64,000 nucleotides of DNA from contig JAOVFP010000002.1 in NCBI GenBank assembly GCA_025738555.1, positions 7,936,001 to 8,000,000 of the forward strand, written 5' to 3'. Every line of letters begins with the position of its first letter. Position 1 is the stretch's first letter. The DNA is from Cyathus striatus. Lineage: Eukaryota > Basidiomycota > Agaricomycetes > Agaricales > Nidulariaceae. Of the stretch, positions 35,778 through 46,049 are shown piece by piece. The position numbers and the translations under genes are program-made. The notes beneath the pieces are model-generated. The model had not been told where the DNA came from. It made no database searches and saw only the letters and a list, made by a program, of their open reading frames with translations.

Positions 35778-38700
35778 TCATCTACCAATGTGAATGAACG
35801 GAACCCAGGTTAAGAAGGACGTGTCTTCGGTATTGCTAAGGCTAAGCTCCCGTCGAACTTTATCGATAGCAGATTGAAGGGCGTATGCAGATAATGAACT
35901 ATCTGGACTTTCCCCATTAATTCTGCTTCGTAAAACATGCTGGTAAACCTCTTTTGCGACCTTGGGAGCATACTCATCACTGATTGACCACATGGATGCG
36001 ATAATACCCCTATATCCCGCTGTCAACATACCCGCCGCCAAATGAACGGCTTCCTCAGACAAATTTCTATCTCCAGTAGCTGTCTGACATGCAGAAAGGA
36101 ACGCAAAATCTGCATGAGGAAGCGATTTCTGTATAATGTCGCTAATTGCCAGTTGTGCGTCGTGTAAATAGATAGCACTTTTAGTAGGGTCATCTTCATC
36201 TTGGAGCGCATGGCAAGCGAAGTGTATCCAGCTGTAGTTTCCCATCTCCTGTAGGACCTTATCACGAGTTGCAGCCGCTCCAGTAAGCTGCAAAGTCTTC
36301 AATTTCTCCGTATTAAACAAAGACATCGCAAGTTCCGCTTCCACTTCAGTCTTGGGAATTGCTGGCAGATTTGGCGTATTAGGTTGACATATTGCAAGGA
36401 AACCTTGGAAGTCTTGTTCTTTTGAATGTCCTTTTTTCTCAAACAATGCGCTAAGGGTAGGTGTATATGAGGATATTACTAAATCTGGAACCCTTATGGG
36501 TGCCTTCATTACGGCTGACATGTATATTCCTGCAGCATGAATGGGCAGAAATGAAAGTGCGCCTGTTGTGCACCACCAAAGTCTTGGAGGCGTGTCTGAT
36601 CTCTGTGAAGAATACGTCACTTTTACATCCAGGCTATCACTATGGATTGCACTCACCGTTTTTATGTTGAGACGATCGAGTACGGGGCTGGCAACAAACT
36701 GCCAAAGTTTCTTGAGCACCGCCTCGAAGCCATGAGAGTTTGATTTCATTACGGCAAGTTTTCCCGCTCGTACGTCTCGAACCAGAAGGTTATGAAGTTT
36801 TAAAATTATTTCGAGCTCTTTGCGCAAAATCTCGCTGATATCCACATCAAACTGTTCCAGTGGTATATGTATCGGTTGAGAAGCACGATGTTGAAGCACT
36901 AGAGCATCACATCGCAGAACATCAAGATTTATAACAACAACATATCCATCTTTCGGAAGGCCCGCCATTATTTCTTGAAAATTCAGTGGTAGAAGGAATT
37001 TTTCGAATGCCGGAAGCTGCCTGATGGTATTGACTAATGACTCCCAGTCTTGCGCCAGATTTTGGTGTTGTATGACTTCATCCTGGAGCGATATTCCTTG
37101 GGAGATATCTTTTATCGAGAGCTGGACCTGGGCTCGTGAGCCTGCGTGTTGAAGTCTATCCGAAGCTAGGGCAAGTTTATCGGCAAGTGAAGGATACGCT
37201 TCTCGAAGCTCGTGGAATGGAGAACGAAGGCTGTTTAATTGGTTCCATACTATACTGCGACCTTGCTCCAGCCACTCAACCGCAGTTGAAATTTTTCCAA
37301 GTTCAATTGCGACAGCCGCTGCCTCGGTCGCCAATGTGGAAAGTGATTTCAAGTGAGTATGCCTGTTGTTTATAGTCTGTCCGAGAGACACAACTTGTGG
37401 TAAAATTTTAAAACAAACGGAATATGCGGTGAATGCCTCTGTATAAAATCCCTGTTCTTTACATACAAATGCCCATGTACGTCCAGAATTCAGTCTAACA
37501 ATTGGTGAGCCAGTTGATTGTGTTGCAGATCCGTGGTATGCAACAATAGCGTCATTTAGATCAGCGACATTGTTGGTAGATTTGTATTTTTCAATGTACG
37601 TGTCTCCAAGTTCACCAAGATATTGCACGAGCCCAACGTGGTTATCGGGAGTGAGTTCAATAGCTTTTCGGTATGCCAATATCGCTCGATCAAGTATTTT
37701 ATTCTCATGAGACTTCTGAAAATGATACAAAAGCGATCGTCCTACGTTCGCCAGACGTCCAGGTAGCAATGGATTGCCATCATCCGTAAGCTTTAGAGAC
37801 ACTTCCGCAAAGAGTATAGCCCCTGTGAGATCGTCCATATTGTCATCTCTTTCAAACTTCGACAACAAACAGGTGGTAAAATTGACAAGAAATTGAGTGT
37901 AGTTTGGAGATGTCTCGAGCGTATTCTGTAAAACCATTCGTTGCGTTGCTATAGCCTCTTTAATATCACCAGGGTCGTCCGCTCGCTCAAATCGAGCAGT
38001 AAGGCATACAGAAAGATGGTTTCGGTACTCAAGAATATCAGGTTGTCCCTCAGGCGATAAATTAATCGCTTCCCTAATTGCTTGTATAGCTGCGTCGATG
38101 TCATCGATGTTCTTTGTACGTTTAAACCTGTAGAATAGTAGCATTCCGAGTTGACTGTACGCTCCTGGAAGTCCAGGAGAATTCTCTCCAACCAATGGTA
38201 TAGCCTTTTGCTGTATTAAAATAGATTCTTCGAGATCGGCAAGGATCCCTAGATTCTGAAACCGAGCATCGATGGCGCTTGCTAAATTCTGCATCCATTG
38301 CCATTTATCGGCAATACCATCTTCGGCTGTAATGGCTTGTCTCTGCAACGCGATGGATTCTTCTATATCCTCAATTGATCCATGTCGTAGGTAACGTAAC
38401 ATTAGCGCCAACCCAAGATTACTCGATTGTTTGTAGAAATTTTTATATTCTGGTGGAGTTAACATCAGAGCCCTCCGCTGCACTTCAATGGATCCCTCGA
38501 GATCATGTAAATCTTTATGGTGTTCATATCGAGTCGAAAGGGAATTACCCAAGTTATTCAGCCAGCGAGGTAAGTCTTCGTGGCCATCGGGAGTCAGTGC
38601 AACAGCCTTTCGTTGCACTTCTATAGCCCGATCTATATCTGTCATGCTGTATTTCAATTCTGATCGCCTCATGAGTCCCATGCCCAACGTGGTAAGCAGC

Positions 38701-39881
38701 GAAGGTAGAACAATGATCTCATCCGGTGAGAGAGAAAGCCCATCTTCAAGAACCTTTATCGACCTTTCCAAGTTCTCGGGATCGCGTTGAGATTCAAACA
38801 GTCGAAGATAAGACGTGGCCAGATTTACCAGACTACCCGGCTTGTCATGGTGTTCAGGAGGCAGAAGAGAAATAGCCCTCTGCTGATTATCTATCGCTAT
38901 ATTGAGATCTGTTATATTTCCTAATCTTTCGAACCGTCGCAATAAACAGTTTCCGAGGTTCATAAGATAGACATATCCCTCTGGATCGTTCTCTGTACTA
39001 GCATCAATGATTGACTTGTAGGTGGTGATACACTCCTCCAGATCGTCGATTTTCCCAAACATCTCGTAACGTTGGATGAGTGCGAGATATGTGTCGTGAC
39101 TGAAGCTGATAAAAATACTGGGATTATCCATTGATACAGCAGCAGAGGCAGCTCGATTAAGTAGGATAGCGGCATTGAGGTAACTAGTAATTCCGGTGGA
39201 TTTGAAAAGTTTCATGATTTCCTGTCCTTGAAAGTTAAGTATTACAGGATCTCCGCTGAGATCTAGATCGTCTTCTTGCTCCTCCCTCAAGACAACTTCC
39301 ACCGTTACAAGAAACGACGTCTCTTCTCCCTTCTCATTTAACATTTGAAACTCGAGTTCTGAGAAACCAGTAGATAGTTAGCGTAGAACGCATCAAAAGT
39401 TGTCTCAACGAAATTAGACAGACCATTGCTTTCATTTTCTCGTAGAGTATCCTCAATCAGGCTCCTGGTAATGCTTATGCTACCGTACACAATGTCTTCA
39501 GTATCATCAACAACAGAGAATTTCACCGCGTTGACTCCCGGGATCCTACAATATCTTAAGTAAATTGTTTTCGATCAAATGCGTTCCGTACCAGAAGATT
39601 TGGCCATCAAGTATCCACTCATTGGACGACGCACACTCTAATTCGTACACGCTACGTTGGTTGCGTTCCTCCACAATAATCACCAGCTTTAATGACTCAG
39701 CGTTGATATCACCTGATTTGCAGGAAACGGAAAACGCTGTATCAAATAAGCTAACAAAGCGAAAGCTGGGTTCGTCGAGGTCTTACATTCCAGATAGATT
39801 GTACTAAGACACACCATCAGATAAACATAGCAATTTTGTTCGTACGACGTACCTGTTTGGACCGATGTCAGTTGCCTCCAT
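35778..39881 (-). CDS. TPR-CHAT protein with C2-like N-terminus
   Basis: Five exons, complement of join(35778..39358, 39424..39545, 39592..39712, 39787..39803, 39853..39881), 1289 residues. Exon 2 is a 17-nt microexon. All junctions are GT-AG and keep phase. Residues 1-130 look like a small beta-sandwich of C2 type (TIYLECDINAESLKLVIIVE). Then follow many TPR-like repeats of about 42-50 residues (DIEEAIxxQRxAxxLTPxxxPxxxxxLxNLGxxLxxRFE) to about 650. A spacer leads to the C-terminal CHAT domain, with the caspase-like dyad His in WIHFACHA and Cys in FAFLSACQTATG. CHAT is a caspase-fold peptidase domain. In Agaricomycetes such proteins form large families, often suggested to act in recognition or regulated death. 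Both catalytic residues are kept. Partners are unknown. Confidence 0.9.
39787..39803 (-). other. 17-nt microexon of the TPR-CHAT gene
   Basis: Only with this microexon between introns 39713-39786 and 39804-39852 does the MEATDIGP exon join in phase to the INAESLKLVIIVE exon. The junctions are TAG before and GTAAGA after. Confidence 0.6.
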
Positions 39882-40379
39882 GTTGCAGACGTTGAACGGG
39901 GGGGAGGTGAGAATCGATGGTTGCAGATAACAGTTACTTAAGTATAATAACTTAGCGCCTAATCGCTTCGATCAGCAACGATGCCTATCAAGCGTCTAAA
40001 TCAGTCGTCTGACACAGATCGTTCAGTCCCGCACTGTGTTCGACAAGAAGTCTGGCTACTTCGAACTGACGCGGGTTCGAGTTGAATCTCCGCGAGCAAG
40101 ATTTTGTTTGGCAGTCTGGGAGTGACGAGGTCTGCGTTGGTGGTGCTCCTCTTGCCTTCACTCCTGATAGCAATTGAAGATCATCATGCACATGGAGTTT
40201 GATTCGTGAACTAAGTGGTAGCTTGAAGATTTGAATTATTCGAATGTGGGGATGCAACTCGGCGGAAATGGTGTCGGTAAGAGGGTTAGAGAATAAAAAC
40301 TGGACGTACGAGTAAGTACGAGTGTCGTTTGACAATGACTATAAATTTAAACCAAATGTTCACGTGACTATGAGCACGG
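39882..40379. other. upstream region of the TPR-CHAT gene
   Basis: No gene supported. A run of nine G at 39899-39907 precedes the start. Frames on the minus strand at 39988-40537 show no family. Confidence 0.4.
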
Positions 40380-41500
40380 AGAGTGCGCGCTTCCGCGGCG
40401 CTTGGGAACAGAGTCCAGACCCTCTGTTCCTCTGGGAATGTAACTGGGACGTTCGGCGTCGATTTTTGATTGAATTTTGGGTCAAGTACACATCTGAAGA
40501 CGTTAGGAGAAAGAACCTGAACGACTAATGGCACCAACCTGATTTTCGACGTCGTTCAACTTCAGTCTCCATATCTAGATTCTAAGTCGCTGGGCAGACT
40601 CCGGAGTTGGGATTGCACTTTAAGAAGTTGTATAAGCAGGTTAGACAACATGGAAGTGCATGTCTGGTGAATATAAGGCGGTGTGAGTGAAGTCAGGCTG
40701 TGAAGGAAAAAACAATCGCAGGAAGGAAGGTGGAAGATACGAGAAGAGCCTCGGAGCCGTAAGAAACAAACGTACCAAATTACTACAAACAGTGACAATA
40801 TCACGCGTACGCGCGCGTCACACTCCTTCTCTTCCCTTCCCTACCCGAGTCCGAACAGCTCGTCCAACAATGCACGCTTCAGCTGCGGGAGATGACATAG
40901 TATAGCAATCTCATGCAGTCCTGTCTGAGGTACGCCGACATACTTCAAACATCCTCCTTTGGTTAGTTATGGCGACTTTTCTAACCAATGTCACGCTACT
41001 TGGGTTTTAGGAATGCTACACGTCCGCCGTGGCAGATTGTCTCGGTGTGGGAGTTGAAAGTGGTTGAGGTGGACTCCAAGTACGTCCATGAACTTCGATT
41101 GTCGACGCACTAATACTCTTACTTATCCAGTTCTTCGCACCTCCCCTACCCATAGTCTCTATCTCCCTCATCAACCGGCTCAAACCACTCCTATACAACA
41201 TACTGGATACACCCTGCCTACGCAAAGTGCCCCCTTTCTACATACAAAAGCAGCAGCATCCTATCCATCCAAACCATCCCGACCACTCCCTTCATCATAC
41301 GATACACCCTGAAACTTCGCTCTGTTTCGTCTTGGATCTCCTGGGGCCGTTCACCTTCGTATGGTGCTCCGTATACCTCTGGCGCTCACGTCGAAACTGC
41401 TTAGATCCTTCATAACCACTATACCGCTCTACAGGACACTACCATGGTCGCTCTTCGCGGGTGATTTGAATTCGGGACTTGGGGGTACAACTGGGCCGTT
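40380..41500 (+). repeat. diverged segmental duplication, copy 1
   Basis: Aligns with 50700-51560 in the same orientation. Shared blocks include CAGACCCTCTGTTC, ATCTGAAGACGTTAGGAG, AAGGCGGTGTGAGTGA, TCACGCGTACG, a pyrimidine-rich run, ACGCTTCAGC and GTTGAAAGTGG. The part 40730-40900 also resembles 63800-63960. Neither copy has a convincing frame across the aligned parts, so I cannot tell whether this is a decayed gene with its promoter or a mobile element. Confidence 0.6.
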
Positions 41501-43250
41501 CAGGGCAAGGCATAGAACGGGAAGCGAAGTAGGATTGGGATGAGAAGGGTGGGGACAATATTGCGTTCCAGATTAGGAGGGAAAAGGTACCTATTCTTTT
41601 TTTTGGTTCATTGTGCTGGATGTTCTAATGGTGTTATTTTCAGATATGACAACGCGTGCCGTGGCTTTACGCTAACATCACCTAATGTTTGTGCTGTCGA
41701 GAATGGGGAGTATCATTGCTAGGAGTACCAGATTGATGATCCTTACTACTACGAATAGCGAGGTATCGCGTCTTTTGCATCGAGATACCGGCATCTGAAG
41801 AGGACATTCCTGAGTGCCACCTAGTCTTAAATATTAACGCACCGGGGATCAGTACAACAATGAGTCCATTCCGGGTGGTGATTGGTGCATGGCTTTTGCA
41901 TAGCAGACTTTGTTCAAGATGGGAGAAAGAAGGTACGTATGCTCAATGGCTGCCGTTCATCGCGTGACTCAGGCCGAGTAGGAGAAGGTGTGCACCACCT
42001 CGAAAAGCGTTTACTCTAAGCATTATATCACTGGAAAGCACGCGCGACATAATGCAGCTCGCTCTATATTGGTAGACATCAAGGCCGAGAGCGCCGAGCG
42101 CTGATATGGAAGGGGTATAGATTGTCTTTGTCGTTCCCTCCAGCAATGAACAACACTTTCTCGAGTTTCTCAATTGGGGCTAGCTGAGGACAACACCAAC
42201 TGCCTGTATAACTCTTCGTCCTGTGTATCATTGCCTCCTTGAATATAATAGAAGTGGCGCAAGCCCATGGACGGATAGCTCGCTCCAACAACACACGCTC
42301 AGCTGCAGCAATAACAGCAATGGGGCCCTGTATGCCTCCCACATCTACAGAGTGCCTGAAGCCACATCCCTAACGACTAACGACTTTCATCTGGAGAGAA
42401 TGTGCCGTTAGCTCAAGCTGAGGCTTATAAACGTCAAATAGAAGCGTGAGCACCAACTCTGAGTGCAGGAGGTACGCACAAGGCTTCCAAAGCACACTCT
42501 AGAATTCCGCTTGATGATTTTAATTCAGTACCGCTGAAACAAGGGACAGGAGAGGCCGTCCTCACTTGTCTGAACTCTTTTCTTCATTGGTTTATAATCG
42601 GTTATCGAAGAAGGGAAATGACTCGGGAGGGTAGTGTTACGTGAAGCGCCAGACCCCATTCTCAAAGCGACAGTACGCCCAGGTTAATGGAATCGAAACC
42701 GTGATCATAAATCTAACACAGCACCAGTCAACTTCCTCCCGGAAAACTGGTACCTACTCCCGACTACTCACATAGGCAACAGACAGGAGAAGCGTGATAC
42801 AAATGAAAAGATGCTGTTTTCTTAGCTGTCGAACTTAGAAATTTGTTACCTCAGGAGCGGGATACGAATGAAATGATGCTGTTTCTATGGCTTTCGTAGC
42901 AACAGCGAGATGGGGAAGATGGGTACGGATCCAACTAATAGCTCGTTACCTCTTATACCTCTACCTGTGAGATATACAGAGTTTGGGTTACTGTTGCACG
43001 TTGTGTACTGTTAGGTAGGCGAGGAAGAAATGGTGTGTCCGGTCTTGTCGAGTCAGATAAGGAAGGGGAGTTGGTGAATTGTTTAATGGATGTTACTGCT
43101 AACAAAGAAGGTATCAGTCCATGAACAGAACGAACGAAGGATAAACGAATGAATGAATGAGAATTAAGAAGAAACTTACCATAGACTTGACAACGATTCA
43201 CACTCCACTTGAATCTAGGTAGCAGTGTAGTAATTATTTTAATAAAGAAA
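41501..43250. other. no recognised gene
   Basis: Minus-strand frames at 41943-42342 have a protein-like part (GPIAVIAAAERVLLERAIR) with no start or continuation. Frames at 42953-43276 show no family. No repeat ends are seen here. Confidence 0.35.
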
Positions 43251-43539
43251 TAGGGCCGGCAAGCGGCAAGGCCCACTACCCACTTAAGTACATTTTATTT
43301 ACCCAATTAGCAAGACTACTACTTACAATAGCCAAATGAATTTTTTGATTAAAAGAACTATGATGTACAGGTACAGTACAATGGAAAATAAGAGTGGATT
43401 GCAGAATTCATAGAGTTATATAATTACAAATGGAATACGAATAGAGAAATTGACCATTACTGATTCACTGAATGGAAGAGATATATTGTGGAAGAGTAGA
43501 ATTAAAGAGAAATAAATCAAATAGTGGGTAGACAGTCAT

Positions 43540-43745
43540 TTAGAAGCCCTCCTCCCACTCGAAATTCCTCAGCACAGTGTTGATACCCATACTTGCGTTG
43601 GATACAAACACTACCTTGTCCATCTTTGCACCAATAAGCATAAGCATGTACTTCAACTTATGGAATAAGTCAGGATTAAATTCGGTCGTTTCAGAGAGGG
43701 TGCTTGCAGCTTGGAGAACTGGAATGGGAGGAGTTCCGTACGATC
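43540..43745 (-). pseudogene. class-V aminotransferase (isopenicillin N epimerase-like) fragment
   Basis: About 68 codons read SYGTPPIPVLQAAST, NPDLFHKLKYM and GAKMDKVVFVSNASMGINTVLRNFEWEEGF, then a stop. This is the N-terminal part of PLP-dependent class-V aminotransferases of the isopenicillin N epimerase-like group (NHGSFGT...VFVPNATTGVNTVLRN). An intron acceptor (GTGCAG) precedes it, so it was copied from genomic DNA, not from mRNA. The PLP lysine and all later domains are absent. It lies inside element A, which best explains its isolation. Confidence 0.75.
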
Positions 43746-44059
43746 CTGCACCACAAGAGTGATTTTATTATGAAGATAAGAAAGATAACATAGGTCAGAA
43801 GTTAGAACAGACCATTGTTGAGAGCCACAATGTTTCGATCGAGTCTGGAGTATCGTTTGAGTGGTGGGCTGAAGGGAGGAGGCGTAGATGTGCATAGCAC
43901 GTAGCGTGTAACGAAATTGCATTACAAAGTACCATATCCAATATAGCATGAACCAGACAAGGACTAACAGGTATTGTTAACATTCACGAGTTTATACATT
44001 CGCAAAGAGCTGATTTGTAACTACAGAAAGATAAATGTCGAGTATACAGTATAATCCAC

Positions 44060-44455
44060 TCAATGAACATTTTCGTCATTTTCGTAATACCTAGGCGGTG
44101 GTGTGTTCCCTGCCACAGATTCTGTAACCTCTGCTAACCGCCTCCTCAATATGTCAAGCTCCTCCAATAATTCTGCAGTTTCTATGGGGGGTGGGGCAGA
44201 AGGGGCAGCAGGGACGGCGGTGGCAGTGGCAGTGATTGAAGGTAGTATATTTCCATCTGCTACATCCAACTCTGCAGCGTTCATGTCCACAGCTATCTCT
44301 ACAATGGGCGGTTTCGATTGTGGTGGTACATGCATGGGATTATGCACCACGTTGATATTACCCTGGCGAGTGCTAAAAAATGATATGGGATCTTCTTCCA
44401 AATTCGATGTGTTTTTTCGCTTCTTGTGCACTAACTTGAAAGCTGTCGCAACCAT
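44060..44455 (-). pseudogene. C-terminal fragment of a GH16-like transmembrane gene
   Basis: 131 codons from the end of a membrane segment through the stop, aligning with the cytosolic tail of the gene at 59148-61026. Shared parts are FFSTRQG, VVHNPMHVPP, LDILRRRLAEVTESV and NTPPPRYYENDEN. The extracellular domain and most of the membrane helix are missing, and no start is credible. The frame itself is open to the natural stop. It is the second host-gene fragment in element A and comes from a paralogue, not directly from the 59-kb gene, because many residues differ. Confidence 0.8.
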
Positions 44456-44958
44456 AATAAGGAAGCCCTCGAAACTGATATTTCAAGTGGAGGGGTCCTG
44501 TACGAGTGCTCAAGGCGAAAGGAACGTTCAAAATTGAGTGAACATCCTGACCGAGGTTAGAGTAGTTGTATGGGAAAAAGCCAGAGCGGAAGAGTTGTGG
44601 GTTGAGGTGTTTTGAGCACTAGTCGACGGCACCGTTGACGGTAGCTGTGGGGAACGTTGATCTCTGAGAGTATGCATTGTCAGCTCTTGCTCTACATCAA
44701 CAGAATCACTGGAAGTGTAGTTCGACGCTGAGTCATGAGTGTATGAATTGTTACAAGTCGTAAAACGTTCCGTTGCATGACAATTGCCCTGTGTCACAGA
44801 ATGTCACAAGTGATCAATTGACCAACCAATCATGGAGCGTAAACGGGCTTCAACCAATTGTATCACCAGAAAGTGAGATCCCGACTGCGATCCACAAATT
44901 GACTTTTACAGTAATCCAGAGGTCCCCAATACCCAACTACCTTAAAAGGTAGTGGGAA

Positions 44959-46049
44959 TGATGGATACAAAGCACCAAAACCTTGCTTCTTTCATCAGGA
45001 GCAATGAAGTCAAGCATGGAAGCATTCACTTCTGGTGAATCTTCAGATACTTGCTGGGGAGGTAAGCCCAGATGTATGGATAATACACTGTCAGACAGCC
45101 TCCTCACCATCGATCTTAGAATTCCATTAGGAAAATTCAAAGCAGACATTCCACTTGGAATTACTGAGTGCAATAATTAGCTTCAACCATTAAATTTTGC
45201 AAAAGGGGTGTCCTTGTTAAAATTTGGCAAGAACTTCAATGAATTTGGGAATTAGCACACTCGCTGGATACTATGAGGGAACCATTCTTCAGGAGAGAAT
45301 ATGCTATCCTCAAGGTTTTGATTGTACAGTAGAACTTCTGACTTAGGAGCTCATTGCAACAAAAAACTCTTGACAGCTACAGTAATTTTTGCATGTTCAA
45401 GAGAATGAACAGTGGCATAAGGTATATGAATTATTACATAAGTTCTGGCGCTTATCAATCTTATCCATCATGCATCATGCATCAAGCTCAAAACTCCGAA
45501 ATATGAAGGCAGCCCAAATATTCTCAAGGCCTCATGCATGTTGCCAAACCTGTTAAGTGCTTCATGATCAGATAAGTACAACATGAGTGGGCATTTTGCT
45601 GCATTCCCATCTTCCTGTGTACATGGAGGCACACAACCATACACCAGGCCAGTGTTCATAGTCCTTACTTAGAAGTACCCATATCCTAGACAACAACTTT
45701 ATGTGGTGTGTTTTCTAGTACTGCCCACATTCCCCATAACATGAGGTGTTCTTTAAACTCATGCTGGTAGTGTGCTAAACTAATCTCATTTTTATTAGTG
45801 TTGATACCTAGCTGACACTCATTGGATTTGTTCAGAAAAAGTACATCCTCTGCCAATGTTACCTGGCGATTTGGTGTATTCCTTGTTCTGTCTTATTCAT
45901 AATAGTATCACACATTTGTTTTAAAATAAATACAGTCTGTGTGTTATACAGACTTCAGAGGCATGGTCATTAGTTACAGTTGTGTTGCCTGTGGCACTGA
46001 GATGTAGCATAGTAGCCATTTAGGTGTGATTCATTAATGCTAATAAAAA
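44959..46049. other. DNA between Helitron-like elements A and B
   Basis: No supported gene. A minus-strand frame at 44937-45173 includes LSIHLGLPPQQVSEDSPEV but has no family and starts in element A. AT-rich otherwise. Confidence 0.35.

Larger units (their letters stand above)
43251..44958 (-). mobile_element. Helitron2/Helentron-like element A, with captured gene pieces
   Basis: Read on the minus strand, the 5' end is TTCCCACTACCTTTTAAGG (a short hairpin), at 44958. The 3' end holds the inverted word GGTAGTGGG followed by the hairpin GGGC...GCCC and CTATTT, at 43251. So the inverted repeat is terminal at the 5' side but internal at the 3' side, followed by a hairpin. This is the asymmetrical arrangement described for Helitron2 and Helentron elements. 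There is no target duplication, and the flanks are T-rich. Two more copies lie at 46050-49123 and 49124-50524 and share about 120 bp of the 5' end (GAGATCCCGA.TGCGATCCACAAATTG). No Rep/helicase is encoded. Inside are fragments of two host genes. Confidence 0.65.

Noticed and set aside
39338..39526. Separate small gene upstream of the TPR-CHAT frame
   Set aside because: It joins in phase through a 65-nt intron and is the C2-like part of the same protein.
41943..42342. Possible relic of a fungal DUF6532-like domain
   Set aside because: The two suggestive segments lie in the wrong order on the minus strand, so the match is not credible.
44103..44537. 144-codon plus-strand frame, Ala/Ser/Thr-rich
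   Set aside because: Antisense shadow of the captured transmembrane tail at 44060-44455.
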